Part shown: one piece after another, positions 19,218-26,788 of the stretch
How the letters are laid out: each line of letters starts with the position of its first letter
How positions within the stretch are numbered: position 1 is the stretch's first letter
Source: Paucibacter sp. TC2R-5
GTDB taxonomy: Bacteria > Pseudomonadota > Gammaproteobacteria > Burkholderiales > Burkholderiaceae_C
DNA length: 64,000 bases
Assembly (NCBI RefSeq): GCF_025717605.1
Contig: NZ_JAJIRQ010000004.1
Coordinates: forward strand, 70,804 to 134,803
Direction: 5' to 3'
Translations under genes and position numbers: made by a program
The notes under the pieces: generated by a model
Database searches by the model: none
What the model was told of the DNA's origin: nothing
The model's input: the letters and a program-made list of their open reading frames with translations, nothing else

Positions 19218-19391
19218 ATGACCCTTTGCCCAATCGCTATCGCCGTCGGATGCCGCAAATGCCCGATCTTCAAGCTCTGCCCGGTTAAGGGTTTGATTGG
19301 CGATATGGGGGATTCGGGGGACACCCCCGCCGCCCCTGAAAAGCCCAAGGCCGCTGCCAAGAAGACCAGCGCCGCCAAAAAGAAGGCTTAG
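19218..19391 (+). CDS. Small cysteine-rich protein with Lys/Ala tail
   Basis: A 57-aa gene. It begins MTLCPIAIAVGCRKCPIFKL and continues CPVKGLIGDM, giving five cysteines in 21 residues (C4, C12, C15, C21 and the CP pairs), then a PKAAAKKTSAAKKKA tail. The cysteine pattern could bind zinc or an iron-sulfur cluster, and the basic tail could bind nucleic acid or acidic surfaces. Similar short proteins occur in Burkholderiales as conserved hypotheticals, from memory and not checked. AGGA at 19207-19210 is seven bases before the ATG, which supports translation. Confidence 0.72.
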   Translation: MTLCPIAIAVGCRKCPIFKLCPVKGLIGDMGDSGDTPAAPEKPKAAAKKTSAAKKKA

Positions 19392-19422
19392 CCGCTGTTG
19401 CTGCCGCAGCTTTTCCCCTGCG

Positions 19423-20199
19423 CTACTGCATGCCGTAATTGCGCCTGATCTGCTTGAGCACACCGCGTGCTTCAAGGCGCTCGGCGGCGGCGTCGAGCAG
19501 CGAGACATCGGCCTCGGGCACGGTCTTCTTGTTGAACATCATGTGGACCGGCGCGTGCGAGATGTTGTGGGGCAGCGGGGTCAGGTCCATTTTGAGCCGT
19601 GCCGCTTCGGTCAGCAGCGTGGCGTGGTCGGCCATGATCAGCTCGCCGCGTTCCTTGCTCAGCATGACCAGGCCTTGCGCGAAGCCCTCGAAGGTGGAGC
19701 TGAGCTTGGCCTCGCGCAGCCGGACTATGTATTGCTCGTAGGCCGGCCCGAACCAACCCGAATTCAGGCTCAAGAGGGTGATGCGGCGATTCAGCACATC
19801 TTCAAAACCACGCACATCGCGGTAGCGCTCCAGCTTGGCCGGCAAGGTAAAGAAGCTGACCGTTTCGTTGCGATAGGGCTTTGAGAACCAAGCATATTCA
19901 CGCCGCTCCGGCGTATCGGACGAGCCCGGGATCATGTCGAGCTCGCCGGCCATGAACATGGCCAAGCGGCGCTTGCGCGGCACTTCCTCGCCGATCTCCA
20001 GCTTGCAGCCGGCCTCTTTGAAGATGGCCTGCATGATCTCGACATCACCGCCGACGGCGGAGCCGAGATCGCCGGCGTAGAAGTAGGGCGGCCAGGCCAT
20101 CATGGCCACCCGCACCGGCTTGGAGCAGGCCTGTGCCGCAGGGGTCCACAGGCCCAGCATCGAGAGGGCAAGGGCAGATGCAGCGGCGGCAAACTTCAT
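19423..20199 (-). CDS. Type 3 family extracellular solute-binding protein
   Basis: A 258-aa periplasmic protein with a signal peptide (MKFAAAASALALSMLGLWTP, cleaved near AQA-CS). The mature part follows the SBP_bac_3 pattern: VRVAMMAWPPYFYAG at the N-terminus, GGDVEIMQAIFKEAGCKLEI, then RRLAMFMAGELDMIPG and REYAWFSKPYRNET. Such proteins bind amino acids or other small polar solutes. No ABC permease or ATPase is adjacent, so it may serve a distant transporter or a sensor. The ATG at 20199 has GAGGA eight bases upstream; the GTG at 20214 is less likely. Confidence 0.85.
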   Translation of the reverse strand: MKFAAAASALALSMLGLWTPAAQACSKPVRVAMMAWPPYFYAGDLGSAVGGDVEIMQAIFKEAGCKLEIGEEVPRKRRLAMFMAGELDMIPGSSDTPERREYAWFSKPYRNETVSFFTLPAKLERYRDVRGFEDVLNRRITLLSLNSGWFGPAYEQYIVRLREAKLSSTFEGFAQGLVMLSKERGELIMADHATLLTEAARLKMDLTPLPHNISHAPVHMMFNKKTVPEADVSLLDAAAERLEARGVLKQIRRNYGMQ

Positions 20200-20280
20200 G
20201 CTTGTGATCCTCACGCCATGTGTCGGTCATTCCTGCACCGATTTTGCGCTTGAATCGCCGCCCTCAAAGCCCAAAGCTCA

Positions 20281-22911
20281 TCAATAGTCGATGCCAACCC
20301 TCAGGCCATACATGCGTGGGTCGTTCCACATCGCCCGCACAAAGCCACCGCCGTCCTGGGCCGAGTTCTTGGTGTACTTGTTGGTGGCGTTGAAGACATA
20401 GACCTCGGCATACCAGCTCTTGGGCGCCGACAGCTTGATCGAGGCGTCGATCTTGGTGAAGGCTTTTTGCGCATCCGAGATATGCGGGTTGTCGAGGTTG
20501 CGCAGGGTGAAGTACATCTTGTCCTGCCACTTCAGGGCCAACCAAGGTGTCACCGAATAGCCGTCACCGAAATCGAATTTCTGCGAGAAGTTGACGCCCA
20601 GGCTGTACTTGGGTGAGAAGGGCAGGTGGTTGCCGGTGATGTCATAGATATTGCGGCCAATCAGATTCGGGTCGGTGCCCTCGTTCGCCGGCGGGCAGTC
20701 CGGTGCGCCCATCTCGTGGCGGTAGTCGCAGTTCCAGGTGTCGCTGAAGTTAGGAAAGTCTTTCACCTTGGAGTTGATGTAGGTGAAGAAGCCGCCGATT
20801 CGCCCGCCTGCCCATGGCTTGTAGTCGAACTCCAACTCCAGGCCGGGGATATCGACCTTGCCGACGTTGATGGTCTGGTACTTCTTAACCAGGTCGCAGT
20901 CAAAGGTATTGGGCGTGCAGCCGGCTTCGGGCTTGACCTTGGCCGAGAAGAACTCGTCTGTGACCTGCATGTCCTTGTAGCGGCTGAAAAACGCCGTGGC
21001 GGAAATGCTCAGGCGGTTGCTCAGCATCAGCCCCTTGTAGCCGAACTCCAGGTTGGTGACGGTCTCGGGCTTGTAGGGGAAGAAGGTGTACTGGGGCGAC
21101 GGGCCTTCAACGCAAGTCTTGTCACCGCAGCGGTCGTCCTTGTCACCGAAGCCACCGGCCTTGTAGCCGGTCGACAAGGAGCTATAGACCATGTCCTTGG
21201 GTGTGATCTGCGTCATCAGCCCTAAGCGATAGGTGAACTTGCGCCAGGATTCGGAGTGGTCGTTCTGCGCTGGATCGCCCCAGTGCGAATAGGCGCCGGT
21301 GCCGGCGAAGGGGCCCATGGCATTGGTCAAATTGGCACTGTTGTGCGGGCGGAACTCGGGCGTGCCGGGGTGGCCTGGGTCGAAGTGGCCGTTGTAATAG
21401 GCGTCGCTATCGTCGGCCCAGCCGCCGAAGACCTTGCCGCCTTGGTCGGTCTTGCTATCCCAGCTGTAGCGCCCGCCGACGGTGGCCGTCCAGGTCGGTG
21501 CAAACTTCCAGTCCATCTGGCCGAACAAGGCCTTGGCATCGATCTGGCGATTCGGCTGGTTGTAGAACTGGCTGTTGGGCAAGCCCCAGTTGTTGTTGGT
21601 CAAGAATTCCTGTGCGTAGTCAATGGCATTCTTCTCGCGCATCCAGAATCCGCCGACCACGTATTGCAAGGTGTCGGTTCTTTGCTTGTATTGCAGCTCC
21701 TGGACCAGGGACTTGTAGCGGGAGTTCAGCGTGATCGAGGAGTTGTCTTGCACCGGCCAAACGCCGGGCTGCAGGCCTTCGGCGGTCCACTCAGCCGTGA
21801 CCTGGCTGGACAGGCGGTGATAACCCGCATCATCATCGGTCTGCTGGCTGCGCCGCTGATCGGCATAGGCAAAGTTGTATTCCAGGCTGCTGGACTTGGA
21901 CAGATTCCAGTTCAGGCCTCCGCGCACGGTGTCGATCGACATATCGATCTTGCCGGGTAAATTGACATTGACGTCCCATTGGCTGCCTGGGCAGGCAAAG
22001 CGCGTGCCGGCGGCTTGAGCGCAGTCTTTCAGCGCGATCTCGCCAGCGCCGGAGTTCTGGAATTTTTCATAGCTCAGCGAAGCCTCGAAGTCGGGGGTGA
22101 CTCTCCAGCGGCCGGACAGGCGACCCGCCCATTGGTCCTTGTTGTTGTAGGCTTCGGCCTTGCTGACCGGCGTGTTGCGGCGCTGGTCCACATCGGGGAT
22201 GCCGTCTTTGTGGAAGCCATGCTCGGGCATGTCGATATCGGTCTTGTCCTGCGTCTGGTTCAACCAGCTGTCGCGGGTCAGATGCATCAGCGTGGCGCGC
22301 AGCGCGAAGTTCTCGCCGATGCCGATGTTCTGGATCACATTGAGCTGGCGCTTGTTCAAATTGCCCAGGTCCAGCTCGGCGCTGCCGTAGCTTGCGCCGT
22401 ACTCGGGCTTGGCCGGCATGATGTTGATGGCGCCGGCCGTGGAGTTACGGCCGAACAAAGTGCCCTGCGGGCCGCGCAGCACTTCGACCTGCTCCAGGTC
22501 GAACATCAAAGCCATCGCACCCTGCGGGCGTGGCGAATACAGGCCGCCCACATGCAGGCCAACTGCCGGGTCGCCGATCTCGGTGAAGTTGTTCGAGCTG
22601 ATGCCGCGGATGGCGATCTGCACGCCGGAGTCGGCGCCGGTCGAGAACTGCAAATTGGGCACCGTGCCGGCCAGGCCGCGCACATCGGTGACGCCTTCGC
22701 GGGTCAGCCGGTCCTGCGTGATCGCCGTGACGGCGACCGGCGTTTGCAGCAGGCTGGAGCTGACGCGTGTGGCGGTCACCACCACCGTTTCCAGCTCGTT
22801 CTTGTTCTGTGCAGGCTGCGCAGTCTGTGCGTTCGCATGCTGGGCAATGCAGCCCAATGCCGCTGTAGCCAATGCCGTCAAGGCCAGGCGGGAGGGGTGG
22901 CTATTCTTCAT
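20281..22911 (-). CDS. TonB-dependent outer membrane receptor, probable oligosaccharide uptake
   Basis: An 876-aa receptor. It has a signal peptide ending HANA-QTAQ, a TonB-box-like region ELETVVVTATRVSSS, a plug domain (TPVAVTAITQDRLTREGVTD, EVLRGPQGTLFGRNSTAGAI) and a 22-strand barrel ending in the aromatic signal MYGLRVGIDY. Substrate cannot be read from the receptor. It is the last gene on the minus strand of a locus with a sugar permease, PfkB kinase and ROK regulator, and a divergent GH9 enzyme. That context suggests uptake of oligosaccharides released outside the cell rather than iron chelates. Confidence 0.92.
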   Translation of the reverse strand: MKNSHPSRLALTALATAALGCIAQHANAQTAQPAQNKNELETVVVTATRVSSSLLQTPVAVTAITQDRLTREGVTDVRGLAGTVPNLQFSTGADSGVQIAIRGISSNNFTEIGDPAVGLHVGGLYSPRPQGAMALMFDLEQVEVLRGPQGTLFGRNSTAGAINIMPAKPEYGASYGSAELDLGNLNKRQLNVIQNIGIGENFALRATLMHLTRDSWLNQTQDKTDIDMPEHGFHKDGIPDVDQRRNTPVSKAEAYNNKDQWAGRLSGRWRVTPDFEASLSYEKFQNSGAGEIALKDCAQAAGTRFACPGSQWDVNVNLPGKIDMSIDTVRGGLNWNLSKSSSLEYNFAYADQRRSQQTDDDAGYHRLSSQVTAEWTAEGLQPGVWPVQDNSSITLNSRYKSLVQELQYKQRTDTLQYVVGGFWMREKNAIDYAQEFLTNNNWGLPNSQFYNQPNRQIDAKALFGQMDWKFAPTWTATVGGRYSWDSKTDQGGKVFGGWADDSDAYYNGHFDPGHPGTPEFRPHNSANLTNAMGPFAGTGAYSHWGDPAQNDHSESWRKFTYRLGLMTQITPKDMVYSSLSTGYKAGGFGDKDDRCGDKTCVEGPSPQYTFFPYKPETVTNLEFGYKGLMLSNRLSISATAFFSRYKDMQVTDEFFSAKVKPEAGCTPNTFDCDLVKKYQTINVGKVDIPGLELEFDYKPWAGGRIGGFFTYINSKVKDFPNFSDTWNCDYRHEMGAPDCPPANEGTDPNLIGRNIYDITGNHLPFSPKYSLGVNFSQKFDFGDGYSVTPWLALKWQDKMYFTLRNLDNPHISDAQKAFTKIDASIKLSAPKSWYAEVYVFNATNKYTKNSAQDGGGFVRAMWNDPRMYGLRVGIDY

Positions 22912-23022
22912 TGAAGTCTCCTGAAAAAATTCAAAGTGTTTGAGGACAGGCGAAGGCGGCTATGCCTTGGCGGCACGGGACGGGCAAGAGTCAGGGAAAG
23001 AAAACGAAAATCAGGGCGAAAA

Positions 23023-24282
23023 TCAGGGCGGGTTCTGGGCAGGCGATGCCGCCGGACGGCGGCGGCTGCTCAAGAGCTCGGTCAGTCGGACGGTCTTGTT
23101 AGCGACCAGGGGGCGGGCCCAAAAGGCCACGCTCAGGATGTAGGCCAGCGAGATGAAAACGCTGCTCATCGCCAGGCGCAGACCTATCACTTCGCCCAAC
23201 TGCCCGACCAGCATGGGCAGCACCGCACCACCCAAGATGCCGGTGCACAAGATGCCGGAGAAGGCGCCGTGATGCATGGGCACCGAATTCAAGGCCAGGG
23301 AAAACAGCACCGAGAACATCACCGAGAGGCAAAATCCCGCCGCCGGAAAGGCCCACAAGGCCGTGGCCGCCGGCCCGTAGAGTGCTGCGGCCACGCAGGC
23401 CATCGCCCCCAGCACGAACAGCATCAGCACCCGGCGCGAATCCATCAGTTTGAGCAGCAAGAGGCCAAGCAGGCAGCCCAGCGACATCAGGCCCCAGAAC
23501 TGCCCGACCGCATCGGCGCCTTCGGCCGTGGCGGACAAGCCATGTTGGCTGCTGAGGAACTGCGACATCCAGTTGGCCAGTGTCTGCTCGGTGCCCACAT
23601 AGGCGACGATGGCGAGGAAGTAGAGCCAGACATCGGCGCGCGACAAGAGTTCGCGGTAGGCCTTCATGCCGCCCATGCGCTCGTCATCTTTCAGATCCAC
23701 GGTCGGCAAGGGTAGGCGCTGGTTGAGCAGCAGCAGGGCCACGAAGGCGGCGACAAAAGCCCAGTAGAAATCGACCCACACCAGGCCGCCGGGCGCAGTC
23801 ACCGGGCGCGTCATCATCCACTGAAAGACCCAGGGGCTGATGAAGGAGGCCAGGCCGAACACCAATTGGCCCATCACAGAGAAGAAGGCGAAATTTGCCT
23901 CGCCGCCTGCGGTGCGCATCAGCGGGTTGATGACGACTTGCAGCAGCGCCATCCCCAGCCCAATGACGAACAGGCCGCCGATCACGACGGCAAATACCGG
24001 CTGCACGGCGATCGCCAGCGCACCGATCAGATTCAGCGCAAAGGCCAGCATCAAGGTGAACCTAGCGCCCCGGCGTTCGACCAGGATGCCGCCCGGAATC
24101 GACACCAAACCGTAGGCCAAAAAGAAGGAGAAGGGCAGGAAGCCCGCCATGCCCAAGCTGAGCTTGAAATCCTGGATCAGCACCGGCATCAGCGGCCCGA
24201 TCAAGTTGGTCACGAAGGAGATCGCGAACCAGATGACCAGTATGTAGATCACGATGCCATAACGCTGCGCCATATTGCTCAT
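23023..24282 (-). CDS. MFS sugar permease (FHS/NagP-like)
   Basis: A 419-aa inner-membrane transporter with about twelve TM helices. Features are a first helix with WFAISFVTNLIGPLMPVLI, the LERRGAR-type loop 2-3 motif (GGILVERRGARFTLML), and MRTAGGEANFAFFSVMGQLV in helix 5, which matches the FucP/NagP type of sugar:proton symporters. Later helices carry ALNSVPMHHGAFSGILCTGI. The start is set at ATG 24282 because AAGGTGAG lies seven bases upstream; a TTG at 24309 abuts the kinase stop. It should import the mono- or disaccharide that the neighbouring kinase phosphorylates. Confidence 0.87.
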   Translation of the reverse strand: MSNMAQRYGIVIYILVIWFAISFVTNLIGPLMPVLIQDFKLSLGMAGFLPFSFFLAYGLVSIPGGILVERRGARFTLMLAFALNLIGALAIAVQPVFAVVIGGLFVIGLGMALLQVVINPLMRTAGGEANFAFFSVMGQLVFGLASFISPWVFQWMMTRPVTAPGGLVWVDFYWAFVAAFVALLLLNQRLPLPTVDLKDDERMGGMKAYRELLSRADVWLYFLAIVAYVGTEQTLANWMSQFLSSQHGLSATAEGADAVGQFWGLMSLGCLLGLLLLKLMDSRRVLMLFVLGAMACVAAALYGPAATALWAFPAAGFCLSVMFSVLFSLALNSVPMHHGAFSGILCTGILGGAVLPMLVGQLGEVIGLRLAMSSVFISLAYILSVAFWARPLVANKTVRLTELLSSRRRPAASPAQNPP

Positions 24283-24309
24283 CTTGTCGCTCACCTTCTT
24301 GCTCAACAA

Positions 24310-25254
24310 TTAAGCCGGCAGTGCCAGCAGATCACTGAATTCACCCGGCTTGATGGTCTGGCGCGGAAAGCGCGAGAGCACCGCCGTGGCGATACTGCAG
24401 GCACTGGACAGCGCTTGCGCAAGCGAGGCACCTTGCAAGAGCGCCGCCAGATAGCCGGCATTGAAACTGTCGCCCGCGCCTATGGTGTCAAACACATCGG
24501 CAGCCTGCGTGGCCTGACTCAGCTGCTGCGTCCCTTGGCATGCCAGGGCGCCGCGTGCGCCGGCTTTGACGACCAGGGTGGCCTCGGGGCGCAGCCAGGT
24601 CTGCAGCAGGGGCATGGCCTGGGCGACCTCGTCGACGTCGGCCAATTTGCAGACCTCCAGCTCATTGAGCAGCAGGTGATCGCATTGGCTCAGCCAGCCC
24701 CGGACCTCGGCGCGAACGGCCGGTGTCCAGCCTTCGCTGGGCCAGCCGGTGTCCAGGGCCACTTGGTAGCCCCGCGCGCGCAGCTCGCTCAGCAGCGTGG
24801 CGTAATGGGCGCGCAGGCCCGGCAGCAAAAACACGCCAGTCAGCAGCGCCAAACTGCCCGGCACGGCCTCGGGCAGTTGACTGAGCACCTGTTCCAGCGT
24901 CAGTGCCGCCAGATGCCCCTCGGTGGTGAAGAAATTGCGTTCGCTGCAACTGTGCATCAGGCCGACCGACACCGTCGATGCGCAAGGGCAGACAGCGAGG
25001 CGTGCATCGACGCCGTGGAACTGCGCGCTCAGCCAGCGGCCGAAGTCATCATTGCCCACGGCAGACACCAGCCGAGCCGGCACGCCGAGATGGCGCAAGG
25101 CCAGCACGGCATTGCCGGCCGAGCCACCTGCGCGCAACTCGCTGCGCGGCAGGATCAGCTCGGTGCCGATTTGTGGCCATTGTTCGAGCATGCCCATGAC
25201 GAGGTCGACGCCGACATCGCCTATGACACAAATAAAAGGGTTGTTGCGTTCCAT
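24310..25254 (-). CDS. PfkB family carbohydrate kinase
   Basis: A 314-aa cytoplasmic ribokinase-fold sugar kinase. It opens with ICVIGDVGVDLVM and has ELRAGGSAGNAVLALRHLGV (substrate lid and first signature). It ends with the anion-hole and catalytic-base motif DTIGAGDSFNAGYLAALLQG, with the base Asp in GAGD. Members phosphorylate ribose, fructose, 2-keto-3-deoxygluconate, aminosugars and others; the exact sugar is unknown here. It lies just before the MFS gene and is presumably co-transcribed with MFS and receptor. An AT-rich dyad in front is the likely operator. Confidence 0.9.
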   Translation of the reverse strand: MERNNPFICVIGDVGVDLVMGMLEQWPQIGTELILPRSELRAGGSAGNAVLALRHLGVPARLVSAVGNDDFGRWLSAQFHGVDARLAVCPCASTVSVGLMHSCSERNFFTTEGHLAALTLEQVLSQLPEAVPGSLALLTGVFLLPGLRAHYATLLSELRARGYQVALDTGWPSEGWTPAVRAEVRGWLSQCDHLLLNELEVCKLADVDEVAQAMPLLQTWLRPEATLVVKAGARGALACQGTQQLSQATQAADVFDTIGAGDSFNAGYLAALLQGASLAQALSSACSIATAVLSRFPRQTIKPGEFSDLLALPA

Positions 25255-25289
25255 GGGGGCGACTATAGGGCGCCATTTATCTCCGTGTC

Positions 25290-25323
25290 AATAAATAAAA
25301 CCAATGGATGTGTTTATTTATTT
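25290..25323. promoter_or_regulatory. AT-rich inverted repeat, probable ROK repressor operator
   Basis: TAAATAAA (25292-25299) and TTTATTTA (25313-25320) form a perfect 8-bp dyad with a 13-base spacer, in DNA that is otherwise GC-rich. It lies upstream of the kinase-permease-receptor genes. NagC/Mlc-type ROK repressors bind sites with TTATTT/AAATAA arms, so the adjacent ROK gene product is the obvious candidate ligand. Binding is inferred. Confidence 0.6.
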
Positions 25324-25342
25324 GCAGGTGCGTTGGCGGCCT

Positions 25343-26593
25343 TTATCCGCCCCAGCGCCCCCCGCTGCGGTGCCCCAGCAGCTCCGCCACATCGGTATCG
25401 GGCCGCCTGTCCTGCTGTACCGTTTCCAGCCGGGGAGAGAGCATTTCGTAGATCGGCAGCACGGCCGCGCCGAGGATGGAGCTGTCTCCTTGATGCTTGG
25501 ACAGCAGCAGGCGCAGCTGCGGGTCGCTGACGCCGCCGCGCACCGAGCGGCGCAGGGGAAGTGCTGCGGCCATGAGGCGTTCGACCAGCGCCTTGGGTGC
25601 GGCGCCGCCGATGATGATGGCGCCGGGGTCGAGCATGTTTTCAATCATGCAAATGGCGTCCCGCAGGCGTTCGCCGGCCTGGCGGCACCAGGCGTTGACG
25701 GTTTCGTCGCTGCTGTCTTCCAGCCGCGCCAGCAACTCGGGCGAATGCAGTTGCGGGTCTTCAATGCCCAGTGCTTCGGCCAGCGCATGCATGGAGACAT
25801 AGCGTTCCAGGCAGCCCGAATTGCCGCAGTAGCAGGGCAGGCCGCCCGGCACCACCGGCACATGGCCGAGCTCGGTTGCATTGCCGTTGGAGCCTCGGTA
25901 GGCCGTCCGATTGACGACCAGCGCCCCGCCCAGACCCAGACCCAGGTGGAGGTAGAAAAAGTTATCCAGCGATTTGGCGACCCCGAACAGCGTCTCGCCC
26001 AGGGCGCCGGCCACGCTGTCCACGCTATAGAACAGGGGCAGGCGGACCGCCTCGCGGAGCTCGTCCAGCAAAGACAAATCTGCCCAGCCCTCCATGGCCG
26101 TAGGCCCAAGAAAGCTGATGTCGGTGGCCCCCAGGGGCCCGGGCAGCGCGACGCCTATGCCCCATAGGCGCTCTCTGGCCCCTTTGCGCAGCTGCGTCAC
26201 CTGGGTCAGCATGGTGGCCAGCAGCTGTTGCCGGTGGCTGGTGTTGACCGCAGTTTCGGTGCGCTCCAGCACGTCTCCGACCAGGTTGACTCTTGCCGCC
26301 GATACGCGCCCGGGCTCCAGACTGATGCCGATGGCATGCCCGCCTTCGGGGTTCAGCTCGAAGGCCATTGGGGGCTGGCCCCGCAATTTGTCGCCTTTTT
26401 GGCGGCGCGACACGATCAGGCCTATCGACTCCAGGTCATTGGTGATGTTGACCACGGTCTGCGGGCTGAGCGAGACCATATCGGTGATGTCTTTGCGCGA
26501 GGCAGCGCCTTGCTGCCGAATGAAATCCAGCACCACGCGCCGGTTATAGGGCGCGCTCGATTGTTGGGTGGCGCCACGGCCGATATTTCGCAT
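25343..26593 (-). CDS. ROK family transcriptional repressor
   Basis: A 416-aa NagC/Mlc-type regulator. Residues 15-80 form a winged helix (NRRVVLDFIRQQGAASRKDI ... LSPQTVVNITNDLESIGLI). The rest is a ROK sugar-kinase fold: GIGVALPGPLG, YLHLGLGLGGALVVN, and the zinc motif CYCGNSGCLERYVS. The ELGH stretch with the zinc-binding His (NATELGHVPVVP) is present. A sugar or sugar phosphate should release it from DNA. It is upstream of and parallel to the kinase gene, and divergent from the GH9 gene, so it is well placed to control the whole locus. AGGAC is six bases before the ATG. Confidence 0.9.
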   Translation of the reverse strand: MRNIGRGATQQSSAPYNRRVVLDFIRQQGAASRKDITDMVSLSPQTVVNITNDLESIGLIVSRRQKGDKLRGQPPMAFELNPEGGHAIGISLEPGRVSAARVNLVGDVLERTETAVNTSHRQQLLATMLTQVTQLRKGARERLWGIGVALPGPLGATDISFLGPTAMEGWADLSLLDELREAVRLPLFYSVDSVAGALGETLFGVAKSLDNFFYLHLGLGLGGALVVNRTAYRGSNGNATELGHVPVVPGGLPCYCGNSGCLERYVSMHALAEALGIEDPQLHSPELLARLEDSSDETVNAWCRQAGERLRDAICMIENMLDPGAIIIGGAAPKALVERLMAAALPLRRSVRGGVSDPQLRLLLSKHQGDSSILGAAVLPIYEMLSPRLETVQQDRRPDTDVAELLGHRSGGRWGG

Positions 26594-26704
26594 GAATGAG
26601 GTCCTGATCAGCTAGGGCAAATGATATGGCAGGGCTACCTGCAGCCGCCTTCAATGGCCGGCTTCGTTTTGCAATTATCTTATTACTTCTAGTGGTTGTA
26701 TGTA

Positions 26705-26733
26705 TTGACGAATGAAAAACTGCTTGCTATGGT
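26705..26733 (+). promoter_or_regulatory. Predicted sigma-70 promoter for the GH9 gene
   Basis: TTGACG (26705-26710) and TATGGT (26728-26733) are separated by 17 bases, close to the housekeeping consensus, in a locally AT-rich stretch. A start near 26740 would place the ATG at 26789 in the transcript and exclude the earlier in-frame codons at 26696 and 26729. Confidence 0.5.
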
Positions 26734-26788
26734 TGCCCGCGACCGGTCGATTGTCGGCCCACTCAATTCTGCTCAGCGAGACTCGCCG

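Noticed and set aside
26696-26788. Earlier starts (TTG 26696, ATG 26729) for the GH9 gene
   Set aside because: They fall inside the predicted promoter, and only ATG 26789 leads directly into a signal peptide.
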